DNA of 64,000 nt from Paenibacillus_D tarimensis_A. GTDB lineage: Bacteria > Bacillota > Bacilli > Paenibacillales > Paenibacillaceae. The DNA lies in the NCBI GenBank assembly GCA_041281825.1, contig CP166298.1, positions 5,084,001 through 5,148,000 of the forward strand. The letters run 5' to 3'. Positions 50,018-58,342 of the stretch are shown in pieces. A program made the position numbers and the translations under genes. Position 1 is the stretch's first letter; each line of letters opens with the position of its first letter. Under the pieces are notes generated by a model. It was not told the origin of the DNA and did no database searches. It saw only the letters and a list, made by a program, of their open reading frames with translations.

Positions 50018-50842
50018 ATGCTTGAAATTACAAACGTTTCGAAAAGCTATTATAAAAAAGGCTGGTTTCGAATAAAGGAAGAAATCAAGGCGGTAAACAA
50101 TGTGTCCTTATGCTTGAAAGAAGGCACTTGCCTTGCCATCGTTGGTGAAAGCGGATCGGGTAAGACGACACTTGGTAAATTACTCCTTGGTATGGAGAAG
50201 CCGGATTCCGGTGAAATACGATTTCAAGCCCAAAATATCCACACGGCTTCCAAGGCTGTAAAACAGCAATTGCGTAAACAGCTGCAAGTTGTATTTCAAG
50301 ATAGCCATAGCGCGGTTAATCCGCGGATGAAAATAAAGAATATTATCGCCGAACCGATGCGTCTTCATTTGTCACTGTCAAAGGAAGCCTTGCAACAAAA
50401 AATCGAGGAATTGCTGCTGCTGGTCGGTCTGCAAAAAAGTGATGCTGAAAAGTACCCGCATCAGTTAAGCGGAGGTCAATTGCAGCGGGTTACGATTGCG
50501 CGCGCGATTTCTACCATGCCCAAACTGATTGTGCTGGATGAATCCATTAACAGCCTTGATTTATTAGTGCAAGTAAGCATATTAAAGGTTTTAAAAAAAT
50601 TGCAAAAACAGCTGAACCTCAGCTACTTTTTTATCACACATGACTTGCATGCCGTCAAGCTGTTTGCAGACGAAGTTGCTGTCATGGATAAAGGGGAAAT
50701 TGTAGAGTACATAACGGATGTACAGGATTTGCAGCATATTTCACACAAAGCTAGTAAACGATTACTGGACGCGAGTGTAACATTCAACAGACAACAAGCA
50801 GCAACACATGACGCCGTATGCGAAGAAGCGGTTGTCTCGTAA
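50018..50842 (+). CDS. ABC ATPase, NikE/OppF type
   Basis: A 274-residue ATPase with Walker A 'AIVGESGSGKTTLGKL', 'VVFQDSHSAVNPRMKI', signature 'QLSGGQLQRVTIARAI', and the Walker B-like 'LIVLDESINSLD'. The usual DEPTS/DEATS is DESIN here, a variant also seen in NikE/CntF-type proteins. It is the last gene of the five-gene operon, followed by a terminator. Confidence 0.92.
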   Translation: MLEITNVSKSYYKKGWFRIKEEIKAVNNVSLCLKEGTCLAIVGESGSGKTTLGKLLLGMEKPDSGEIRFQAQNIHTASKAVKQQLRKQLQVVFQDSHSAVNPRMKIKNIIAEPMRLHLSLSKEALQQKIEELLLLVGLQKSDAEKYPHQLSGGQLQRVTIARAISTMPKLIVLDESINSLDLLVQVSILKVLKKLQKQLNLSYFFITHDLHAVKLFADEVAVMDKGEIVEYITDVQDLQHISHKASKRLLDASVTFNRQQAATHDAVCEEAVVS

Positions 50843-50851
50843 GCTTAAAGC

Positions 50852-50888
50852 AGCCCTCATCTTAACGACAAGCGGGGGCTATTTTTTT
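50852..50888 (+). terminator. Terminator of the nickel-type ABC operon
   Basis: AGCCC and GGGCT (within AGCGGGGGCT) pair around a long loop, followed by ATTTTTTTATT, 10 bases after the last stop. Confidence 0.75.
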
Positions 50889-50997
50889 ATTGTTTCGTGC
50901 ACGTCTCTCTGTTCAAAATGATGAAATCCTCCGATATATTTGATAACGGAAAACCTGCAAAGAATCGGGCAACAGCAATGAGGAGGACGAAGACATT

Positions 50998-52590
50998 TTG
51001 TTCAATCGCATAATCAGCACATTCATTCGCAGCAAGAAGAGACAGATCCGATTAAACGTCCTTTTTATAGGGCTCCTGGTGATATCCATGTTCGGGATAT
51101 CCGCGATCCTGACCGGAGTGGCGCTCAAATCGGAGAGGAAAACACTGACCGACTCGATGCTGCAGTCCAACTTTGAAGGCGCCAGAAATTTGAGCGTAAC
51201 GGTGAATGCGTTTATTCATTCGATGCGACGCAATCTGGGTGCTGCCGCAAAGTATATCGCGGGGACGGGCGGATCGGCCGAACAGATTACGATCTATCTG
51301 GAAGCCATGCTGAGCGGCAGGGATTGGTTCAACGCGGTCGTTACCGTTGACGAGCAAGGTTCTAATGTTATATCGATCCCCGGGGCGTTCGACTGGTCAT
51401 CCTATCGTAAAGCCTCCCCGGCATTCGACCGGGCATTGGAAGCCAGAAGGCCTTTCATATCGAAGCCTTTCCCTATCGAGAACGGTCGTCTGGCCGTCCT
51501 GTTAACCCACCCGCTATTCGACCGGGAAGGCCAATACCAGGGCTTCGTCGGGGGAATTGTTCACCTGGAAGGCCGTAACGTGTTCTCGGATTTATTCGGT
51601 CATGCTACCCGGAGCAAAAGAGGGACGTATGCCTATGTTGTGGATTCGTCGGGGCAGCTGCTGTACCAACCGGACCCCGGAAGAGCTGAGGAGGTGGCGC
51701 CGCCGGATGAGGTCGTTCGCAAGCTGATGGCTTCCCCGCAAGGCACCGGAGCGGTAATTGATAACAACGTTCGAAAATATTTGGCGGGATATGTGACCGT
51801 TCCAAGCAGCGGATGGGGCGTCGTATTTCAATCTCCGGCTGAGCTGGTCGATGACGCCATGCGTCAGCTTGTTCTATCGCAGCTGGCATGGATCATTCCT
51901 TTGTTCACGGCAATGCTGCTCATCAGTCTTTGGATTGCGGGTAAGCTGGCAGCCCCGTTTATGCTTCTGACAAAGGCCGCGCGCAGGATCGCAGGGGGAG
52001 AAAGGTTGGAGAACCCGCCTTTTACAAGTCATTGGAACTATGAAGCGCACCATTTAGCCAAAGCGATGATGCTCGCCGTCAGCGGTCTGCAGCACCAGGC
52101 GGACCTGATGTCCGAAGCGGCACGGACCGATAAGCTTACCGGCTTGGCCAACCGGGCTTCATTGGAGGAATGGTTGACAGTGTCGCTGACAGAAGCCAAA
52201 CCGTTCACCATTCTTGCCGTGGATGTCGATCATTTCAAGTCCGTCAACGATACATTCGGACATAACACAGGAGACGAGGTGCTGGCCTACGTGGCGCAAA
52301 CGTTGAAATCGGAAACCGGCGAACACGGCATCTGCTTCCGGTTCGGAGGGGAGGAGTTTATCGTTCTTCTTCCAGGCCATAGTGTGGACGCCGGACGCCT
52401 CTTGGCCGAACGGATCCGGCGGAGGCTGGCCGGTTCGATAAGCCCCACGGGAGCCCCAGTCACGGTATCCATCGGTCTTGCCCGATATCCGGAGCACGGA
52501 ACGGAATTTCATTCCGTTTTCGAACGGGCGGATCAAGCGCTATACGAGGCGAAGAGGAGCGGGAGAAACAGGACGGTTATCGCGGGGTGA
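50998..52590 (+). CDS. Membrane diguanylate cyclase with extracellular Cache sensor
   Basis: A 530-residue protein. Transmembrane helix 1 is at about residues 20-40, an extracellular dCache-type sensor at 45-290 ('FEGARNLSVTVNAFIH', 'GTYAYVVDSSGQLLYQPDP'), helix 2 at about 300-322, a HAMP-like segment ('KAARRIAGGERLENPPF') and a GGDEF domain at about 370-528. The active site 'FRFGGEEFIVLLPG' is intact (GGEEF), and 'DVDHFKSVNDTFGH' is present, so c-di-GMP synthesis is expected. No RxxD inhibitory site precedes the GGEEF. TTG is the start, with AGGAGGA upstream. Confidence 0.9.
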   Translation: MFNRIISTFIRSKKRQIRLNVLFIGLLVISMFGISAILTGVALKSERKTLTDSMLQSNFEGARNLSVTVNAFIHSMRRNLGAAAKYIAGTGGSAEQITIYLEAMLSGRDWFNAVVTVDEQGSNVISIPGAFDWSSYRKASPAFDRALEARRPFISKPFPIENGRLAVLLTHPLFDREGQYQGFVGGIVHLEGRNVFSDLFGHATRSKRGTYAYVVDSSGQLLYQPDPGRAEEVAPPDEVVRKLMASPQGTGAVIDNNVRKYLAGYVTVPSSGWGVVFQSPAELVDDAMRQLVLSQLAWIIPLFTAMLLISLWIAGKLAAPFMLLTKAARRIAGGERLENPPFTSHWNYEAHHLAKAMMLAVSGLQHQADLMSEAARTDKLTGLANRASLEEWLTVSLTEAKPFTILAVDVDHFKSVNDTFGHNTGDEVLAYVAQTLKSETGEHGICFRFGGEEFIVLLPGHSVDAGRLLAERIRRRLAGSISPTGAPVTVSIGLARYPEHGTEFHSVFERADQALYEAKRSGRNRTVIAG

Positions 52591-52651
52591 ACCCCGATTA
52601 GTCTACTGATGGATTAGACTTGCTTCTCTAGTGCTTTGTGCAGTGCGGAGG

Positions 52652-52842
52652 CCAATAAACGGACAGACGATCCGTTATTTGTTACGAAGCCTCAATTTAC
52701 TCATTCTTTACGGACAGAGAATGTCCGTTATTTGCCTCAAATCCATCGTTATTTGCTTATTCTGAGGCGAATAGCGGATCCTGTATCCGCGAAACCTGCA
52801 ATTTGGCGTTTCAGCAAGGAAATAGCGCACCTATTGTCCGCC
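52652..52842. repeat. Cluster of AACGGA...TCCGTTATTTG palindromic intergenic repeats
   Basis: Four units are seen: AAACGGACAGACGATCCGTT (52657), TTACGGACAGAGAATGTCCG (52709, followed by TTATTTG), AATAGCGGATCCTGTATCCG (52770) and AATAGCGCACCTATTGTCCG (52821). They alternate with CGTTATTTGC half-units. They lie between the cyclase and gene remnants. Confidence 0.75.
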
Positions 52843-52984
52843 TAAGCAACCCTTGCATAATAGCACGCGGTTCGACTGCCAGCCACGCAACCTCGCACAT
52901 TTCTTGGGAGAGGTACACATAGCGAAGGACAGGATGCTCAGATCCTGCCCTCGAACAAAGTGTTTTCGACTAATAAACTTCTTT

Positions 52985-53188
52985 TCATTCGGCAATGTTG
53001 TTCGCGTCAAATCTGAACGGGTCTCCCAGCATGATTTGAGTGCCGTCGCCATCTTGAACGACAGTCATTTCCCCTAATTTACCTGCTTTAAAGGTATCTC
53101 CAACTCTCCCAAGCGCGTGTTTTTCACCCGGCTTTAACTTAAAATGCACATTGTCCAAGGCTTTGACGCCCGGATTCTCTACCTTTAG
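52985..53188 (-). pseudogene. Remnant fusing a sugar ABC ATPase start to a binding-protein end
   Basis: One uninterrupted frame reads 'ENPGVKALDNVHFKLKPGE' then 'KHAL', the N-terminus of an RbsA-like sugar ABC ATPase just before Walker A. It continues at once with 'GRVGDTFKAGKLGEMTVVQ', 'DGTQIMLGDPFRFDANNIAE' and stop, the C-terminus of a rhamnose/ribose-class sugar-binding protein. A deletion between two cassette genes explains this. It has no start of its own and overlaps another minus-strand frame. Confidence 0.65.
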
Positions 53189-53366
53189 ATATCATAAAAC
53201 ATATCACTGTAAAGACAGTTCCCCTCAAGTCATTTGTAAAATTATGAACGAGTAATTCTTCAAAGAGATTGAAATTAAATACGAAAAAGACGGTCAAAAT
53301 CAGAAATAATCCGCCTATTGCAAATAAGATTTTAGATAATTTATTGATTCTTTCAAAATACGGCAC
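53139..53366 (-). CDS. Possible small membrane protein overlapping the ABC remnant
   Basis: A 75-codon frame starting at GTG (AAGGGGAG nine bases upstream) encodes two hydrophobic helices ('LSKILFAIGGLFLILTVFFV' and 'LRGTVFTVICFMIS'). The last 15 codons run through the ABC remnant in another frame, so the natural C-terminus was probably lost or replaced. No family is recognised. Confidence 0.4.
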   Translation of the reverse strand: MPYFERINKLSKILFAIGGLFLILTVFFVFNFNLFEELLVHNFTNDLRGTVFTVICFMISKGRESGRQSLGQCAF

Positions 53367-53504
53367 AGGTATGAACTCCCCTTTCTGACCACATTTTTTA
53401 GTATGACGCAGAATCCCTCTAGAATGTTTCTTACAGCCGGGGGACAAAACGGCGTGTATGCAAAGTATATTTAATGTAAATAGTTAATACCGGGGGTCTG
53501 TTGC

Positions 53505-54374
53505 ATGATAAAAAAAATAGCTGCTTCCGGTTTAATTCTGATTCTTGTTTTATTGTTCTCAGCCTATCACTTTGAATATATATCGGATATTAATTACGAA
53601 CGTATAGAAACAGAAAGTTTCAGCAGTGCAGCAGGCAGTCGGACTGGTGAAAGCGATACTGAATTTCTATCTGACGAGTATTTTGCTAAGCTGGATGAAG
53701 TATTTGAACAAGTAAAAATAAAACACGATAAATGGTTTATTAGGGATAGCCCAATAAAAGCAGCGGCAGAAGCAGTCATCCATCAAATGATGGATGACTT
53801 GGAGAAGAACCCGGATGCTTTAACCAATCACAGAAATTTTAATCGGTTTTTCGAAACTTTTGACCGAAATATCAAAAAACTGGACAGTATTACGGAAAGG
53901 ATGCATTTTTTTAGAAACACATTAAACTCTTATAGCAATGCACCTTCCAAACTGGATGATATGATCGATTTGGCTGCCAGAGGTAAATGGAAACTGTTTA
54001 GTGCCAAATTTCACAGATACAACTATAAAGACATTAATGGGGCATTAAATGTCAAATTTATATCGGCAGACGGCAGGTTTGAGGCAGTTTACAATACGGG
54101 TACCGGAAAAATAGTTGATGATCCGGCTAACATGGGAACCTATAATTATGCTCTAGGCTCAATAAATCCATTAAATTATATGCATTCTAAATTTGATAAA
54201 AACCCTTGGAAAAAATGGGGTAATATCAAAGGATTTACGTACAAGGACATTATTAGTTTGGAATCGGAGCATGGATCTGCTGAAGCGAACAATAATTATA
54301 AAGAAGTAGAACGTCGGATACAACAAAGAAAAAATGAATCCGGCTTCGAGGCTGTCGTACGACAGGGGGGCTAA
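53505..54374 (+). CDS. Exported protein with a polymorphic-toxin-like C-terminal segment
   Basis: A 289-residue protein with an N-terminal signal or anchor ('KIAASGLILILVLLFSAYHF'), a helical middle and a C-terminal segment. That segment reads 'ADGRFEAVYNTGTGKIVDDP' then 'NMGTYNYALGSINP' and 'KNPWKKWGN', a pattern found at the ends of LXG/RHS-type toxins ('...GKLVTDPxNxGTYNY...PYxKWGN'). Whether it is toxic is unknown; the protein is short and exported through its own signal, and no immunity gene is obvious. A hairpin GGGGGG/CCCCCC follows the stop. Confidence 0.6.
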   Translation: MIKKIAASGLILILVLLFSAYHFEYISDINYERIETESFSSAAGSRTGESDTEFLSDEYFAKLDEVFEQVKIKHDKWFIRDSPIKAAAEAVIHQMMDDLEKNPDALTNHRNFNRFFETFDRNIKKLDSITERMHFFRNTLNSYSNAPSKLDDMIDLAARGKWKLFSAKFHRYNYKDINGALNVKFISADGRFEAVYNTGTGKIVDDPANMGTYNYALGSINPLNYMHSKFDKNPWKKWGNIKGFTYKDIISLESEHGSAEANNNYKEVERRIQQRKNESGFEAVVRQGG

Positions 54375-54512
54375 CCCCCCATCTCCCGTGCCGGAGCAGC
54401 GTCGATTCGCAATCTATAATATGGAGTCGCGATACTGGGAAGGCGTTTGACCGACCCAATGCAGTGAACTCCCCCCGCCTACACTCTGTTAACCAGAGGG
54501 AGAGGCGGGAGC

Positions 54513-54769
54513 TTACGGTCTAGTCGGATTCCGCAACCTGGACAATGGTGCGTTGTTCGGATAGTGAGCTCCGTCCTCTATCGCATTAAAATAATCGATC
54601 CCTGTAATTTTAGGCACGATGCCAATCTTGTACTTCTTTGTCTGATCTTTATGAATGGCCGACTTCTCGGCATTTGAGCTGTAAATGAGCTGATAATCCG
54701 GACGAATTCCGATAGGCTGCAAGCGCTTACAAGCAAGCATGACAATAGAAGTATGACAACGATCCGCAT
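54513..54769 (-). pseudogene. Small lipoprotein gene with a frameshift
   Basis: The start 'MRIVVILLLSCLLVSACSL' has a lipobox (VSAC), but its frame soon becomes non-protein-like. The adjacent frame continues with sensible sequence 'LQPIGIRPDYQLIYSSNAEK' and 'KYKIGIVPKITGIDYFNAIE' to a stop at 54513. One indel near 54715 would join the two. Function unknown. Confidence 0.5.
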
Positions 54770-54947
54770 CTCACCGCCCCCTTTCAAGCGCAATTCCATC
54801 GATTAACGTCATGTATGTAAGATTATATCATGGTTTGCTTCGGGAAAGCAGTGCGGGGCTTCAAACGGAGAGAATTGCCTTGAAAGGGGGGACATAAAAG
54901 GATATTTATATAACAATAATTATATAATAAAATACAACAACTATTTA

Positions 54948-54976
54948 TTGCAAAACAATAAATCGTGTATTATAAT
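54948..54976 (+). promoter_or_regulatory. Promoter of the DUF2975-HTH pair
   Basis: TTGCAA (54948-54953), 17 bases, TATAAT (54971-54976). The heptamer ACAATAA occurs three times around it (about 54913, 54954 and 54984) and could be the operator of the HTH protein encoded in this unit. Confidence 0.7.
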
Positions 54977-55008
54977 TAAATTGACAATAACTAAGTGAGG
55001 TGCTTTTT

Positions 55009-55485
55009 ATGAAACATGGTTCAACACTCTTTTTAAAGACAGCTGTTTTTCTTATTGGAACACCGGTTCTTGCTTTGTGTATATTTGCGTTGCCTTGGTT
55101 AGCTAATAATCCAGTAAATCCAGATTATGCCCATATACTATATCCCATTTTAATAGGTCTGTATGTATCAGTGATTCCGTTTTTCGTTGCGCTGTATCAG
55201 GCGTTCCGGCTTCTAAGCTATATTGACAAGAACAAAGCGTTCTCACAGATTTCTGTTAAAGCTTTAAAGAATATAAAATACTGTGCAATCACAATCAGTA
55301 CCTTGTATGTGGTAATGATGCCGTTCGTTTATCTCGTAGCAGAATTAGACGATGCTCCAGGTCTCATAATAATCGGGATGGTCCCTATCTTTGCTTCAAT
55401 GGTAATCGCGGTATTCGCTGCTGTTCTTCAAAGGCTTTTACAAGAAGCGATTGATATAAAGTCGGAAAATGACTTAATCGTCTGA
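55009..55485 (+). CDS. DUF2975-family membrane protein
   Basis: A 158-residue protein with four hydrophobic helices ('LFLKTAVFLIGTPVLALCIF', 'VSVIPFFVALYQAFRLLSYI', and two in the C-terminal half). The 'LLSYIDKNKAFSQISVKALK' loop is typical of DUF2975. ATG 55009 follows GTGAGGTG by six bases. The next gene, an HTH protein, starts two bases after its stop; this pair is common in Firmicutes and may be a membrane sensor with its regulator. Confidence 0.85.
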   Translation: MKHGSTLFLKTAVFLIGTPVLALCIFALPWLANNPVNPDYAHILYPILIGLYVSVIPFFVALYQAFRLLSYIDKNKAFSQISVKALKNIKYCAITISTLYVVMMPFVYLVAELDDAPGLIIIGMVPIFASMVIAVFAAVLQRLLQEAIDIKSENDLIV

Positions 55486-55486
55486 G

Positions 55487-55717
55487 GTGATAACAATGGC
55501 AATAATAATTAATATTGATGTGATGCTGGCTAAAAGGAAAATGAGCGTAACAGAACTCTCGGAGAGGGTTGGAATAACAATGGCTAACCTTTCTATTTTG
55601 AAAAATGGAAAGGCAAAAGCAATAAGGCTTTCAACTTTAGAGGCAATTTGTAAGGCTTTAGAATGTCAGCCTGGAGACATTTTAGAATACAAAAGTGACC
55701 AAGATACTCAAGAATAA
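55487..55717 (+). CDS. Cro/CI-type helix-turn-helix regulator (YozG-like)
   Basis: A 76-residue DNA-binding protein. 'INIDVMLAKRKMSVTELSER', 'VGITMANLSILKNGKAKAIR' and 'LEAICKALECQPGDILEY' give the complete HTH fold of the YozG/HTH_26 type. TGAGGTG precedes the ATG. It is coupled with the DUF2975 gene, and is probably autoregulatory. Confidence 0.92.
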   Translation: MITMAIIINIDVMLAKRKMSVTELSERVGITMANLSILKNGKAKAIRLSTLEAICKALECQPGDILEYKSDQDTQE

Positions 55718-55840
55718 TAGACAACAATTTCTTCAACTAAAGGAGGCACTAGCTCCATATACCAAGTCGAGGCTGCCGGCATGATTGGCGGCCTTTTCTC
55801 ATCTAACAAGCAGGTTGGCGTATGACGAGGAGGTAACACA

Positions 55841-56617
55841 TTGAAACCTATAATACAAATACTGCATTTTGGCTATCATCAGGCGATGAGTTGCATATTT
55901 CCTGTTGCGATCTTTGGAACTTTAGCTCTTTCCAGCGTAATAGAGGTGCCCTTCATTTACCGTTATGATGCCATTCTTCTTATACTGCTTGCCGTGCAAT
56001 ACCTCATGTTCCGCAGTGGATTAGAGACACGCGATGAAATTAAAGTTATCTGTGCATTTCACTTTATTGGTTTGCTGCTGGAAATATATAAGGTAAGGAT
56101 GGGATCATGGTCATACCCTGAGCCCGGGTATACGAAGCTGCTCGGCGTACCGCTTTATAGTGGATTTATGTATGCAAGCGTAGCAAGCTTTTTGTGCCAG
56201 GTATGGCGTAGACTGAGGATGGACATGACCGGCTGGCCGGGGCTTATTTCTGCGGGATTACTAGGAGGAGCCATCTATCTGAACTTTTTCACACATCATT
56301 TCATTCCTGATTTTCGCTGGTGGCTGAAGGCGCTTGTGCTTATTGTCTTTTGGAGAACATGGATTATATATCGGGTACGGAGCATAACTTATCGGATGCC
56401 CTTGACACTTGCTTTTTTCATTGTAGGTTTTTTTATCTGGTTAGCCGAAAATATAGCTACTTTTTTCAATGCTTGGAAGTATCCTGACCAGCACCAAGCC
56501 TGGCAGCTCGTTGGCTTCAGTAAGATCAGTTCTTGGTTCCTTCTGATCGTCATTAGCGTCATTATTGTTGCTCAGCTTAAACATGTTAAAGCTGGCCGGA
56601 AAACGAAAGATTCATAG
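55841..56617 (+). CDS. DUF817-family membrane protein
   Basis: A 258-residue protein with about eight hydrophobic helices. 'KVRMGSWSYPEPGYTKLLGV' followed by 'PLYSGFMYASVASF' and 'WLAENIATFFNAWKYPDQH' are typical of DUF817. TTG is the start after GGAGG. Function is unknown. A terminator lies 120 bases downstream. Confidence 0.9.
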   Translation: MKPIIQILHFGYHQAMSCIFPVAIFGTLALSSVIEVPFIYRYDAILLILLAVQYLMFRSGLETRDEIKVICAFHFIGLLLEIYKVRMGSWSYPEPGYTKLLGVPLYSGFMYASVASFLCQVWRRLRMDMTGWPGLISAGLLGGAIYLNFFTHHFIPDFRWWLKALVLIVFWRTWIIYRVRSITYRMPLTLAFFIVGFFIWLAENIATFFNAWKYPDQHQAWQLVGFSKISSWFLLIVISVIIVAQLKHVKAGRKTKDS

Positions 56618-56734
56618 TCCAGCTAAGATTAATACGACGGAGACGATCGTTGAATACCGAAACGCAGCAGCCCTTCATTACGCTACCGGACAGGAATTTA
56701 TTAGATGCCATCAATCAAGCGGATGAAAAATAAT

Positions 56735-56764
56735 AAGCGCCGTGCGGCGCTTGTTAGTTTTTTT
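56735..56764 (+). terminator. Terminator after the DUF817 gene
   Basis: AAGCGCC and GGCGCTT pair around four bases, followed shortly by seven T. Confidence 0.75.
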
Positions 56765-56802
56765 GTTATTGATTTACTCAAAATGGCGAGTGGTTGTTTG
56801 GA

Positions 56803-57660
56803 TTATATGTTTGTTGGACGTATCTTTAGATACAACCAATAACCGAACACATTGAAGCATGCAATGAGCAGCACCCAGCCCAATTTATATCGATCTCGGT
56901 TGTAGTAAACATTCATGATGCCCCATGCGGTGAATAAAACCCAGTAACCGAAAAATAAATTTACGCCAATCATAAAATATTCTTCCGAAAACCGCCACTG
57001 CATGAACTGGAGGTGAACCTGTATATCCGTATTTTTAATAGCTCCACCTGCAACGTAGTACATGGTATATATAAAGGGACGGTGGTCACTACGCATATAA
57101 CCCTCGTTATTTAGACTGCTTGCCGGATAGGCAAAAGAATACGGACCGGAAGTCTGGTCAGCAGCACTGGTAATTTCTATTCCAACCGCTTGAATACTTA
57201 TGTGACCATTTTCGACCTCTATAATTTTTTGTTTTAATTCCTCAGGTACGTTATTATGTTTGATTTTATCCGCATGTACTTCCGCTGCTTGTAAGATTTC
57301 GTTATTAAGAGACCTAACGAAGTGATGAGAAAACACATTGTTCCAGGCAAAAAAGGAAGTCATCCCCAAAATGCCGAGGATTCCTAAAGATAAGGCAAAT
57401 TTCAGAAGTACTTTGGAAAATATGCGCTGAATGCGACGAATGCGATAAAGTTCACCTAATTGCTTAACCAAACTTTTTGGGTCACCAAAACGGTCAATTG
57501 CTATATCTTGTGCCTGCTCCTCTGTATAGCCTTCTTCTTTTAACTCTTTCACCGCTTGCAAAAGATGCGTTCTCATTTCATCTTTCAATTCTTTAACTTC
57601 TTGCTCTTCCGCATCAAAACCTTGGTATATGGAATTGATATATTCCTCAATTCTCTTCAT
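56803..57660 (-). CDS. HAAS/permease-prefix domain membrane protein
   Basis: A 285-residue protein. Its N-terminal HAAS-like domain has 'EEYINSIYQGFDAEEQEVKE' and 'GYTEEQAQDIAIDRFGDPK' (the FGDP motif), followed by transmembrane helices at about 85-108 and two near the C-terminus, with an extracellular loop between. It is paired with a PadR regulator four bases upstream, a standard arrangement in which the HAAS protein is thought to act with the regulator. Function unknown. Confidence 0.85.
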   Translation of the reverse strand: MKRIEEYINSIYQGFDAEEQEVKELKDEMRTHLLQAVKELKEEGYTEEQAQDIAIDRFGDPKSLVKQLGELYRIRRIQRIFSKVLLKFALSLGILGILGMTSFFAWNNVFSHHFVRSLNNEILQAAEVHADKIKHNNVPEELKQKIIEVENGHISIQAVGIEITSAADQTSGPYSFAYPASSLNNEGYMRSDHRPFIYTMYYVAGGAIKNTDIQVHLQFMQWRFSEEYFMIGVNLFFGYWVLFTAWGIMNVYYNRDRYKLGWVLLIACFNVFGYWLYLKIRPTNI

Positions 57661-57664
57661 AAAA

Positions 57665-58003
57665 TTAGCTTTCGCCCCTTCCGAAAAAAGTGTCCATAAT
57701 GCCTTTTACAAAATCCCATTCCGTTTTCTTTTGATCATAGCGCTCACTTCCAGCCGGTAAGATCCGATAATATTTCCTTCTTCCACCTTCACTTTCATCA
57801 TCACCCCAATAGGATTCAACCATCTGATTTTTTTCAAGGCGTTTAAGGGCAAGATAAAGAGTACCTTCTTTCAATTCAAATTTGCCTTTGCTTTTCTCTC
57901 GTGCAGTTTTTGCTAATTCGTAACCGTACATAGGTTTGTGATGCAAGAGAGCCAAGAGAATTGTGTCAATATGACCTTTAAGTATCTCTTTGTCAATCTC
58001 CAA
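57665..58003 (-). CDS. PadR-family transcriptional regulator
   Basis: A 112-residue regulator with the winged helix typical of PadR: 'GHIDTILLALLHHKPMYGYE', 'GTLYLALKRLEKNQMVESYW' and 'GGRRKYYRILPAGSERY'. It probably represses its own two-gene operon. GGAGTGAG lies before the ATG. Confidence 0.92.
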   Translation of the reverse strand: MEIDKEILKGHIDTILLALLHHKPMYGYELAKTAREKSKGKFELKEGTLYLALKRLEKNQMVESYWGDDESEGGRRKYYRILPAGSERYDQKKTEWDFVKGIMDTFFGRGES

Positions 58004-58020
58004 AAAGTCTCACTCCTTTC

Positions 58021-58342
58021 AACGATAATTTATCACATACTACTTTGTTATGCAAGGTACTAATGATAACTAATAACATAATAATATAATGCTGATATTT
58101 TCAATATTTAATGTGTTTGCGTATTTACTGTATAGAGTGACAAATAAAAAGTTTTGTTTAATTACGGAAAGCGATATTATGCTGTTTAGGGTGACTCCAA
58201 GTTATTACACTATGGAGACAAGAGCTCAATGAAGCTGCCGCGGGATCGATCGGCAACTGCACTCAACAAATGGGCAGGATATCTTGAGGATTAAAGCGAA
58301 ATTATTTCTTGGAAAATTGTCAAGGTTGAAGGAGGTTAGATA
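58021..58342. other. AT-rich divergent intergenic stretch
   Basis: The part nearest the PadR gene holds TACTACTTTGTTATGCAAGG followed by TACTA, an imperfect symmetric site that could be the PadR operator. The remainder is AT-rich with no recognised gene. GAAGGAGG at 58329-58336 is the ribosome site of the next gene. Confidence 0.4.

Noticed and set aside
52831..53052. 73-codon minus-strand frame near the ABC remnant
   Set aside because: The sensible protein sequence lies in another frame (sugar ABC remnant); this frame is a shadow running into palindromic repeats.
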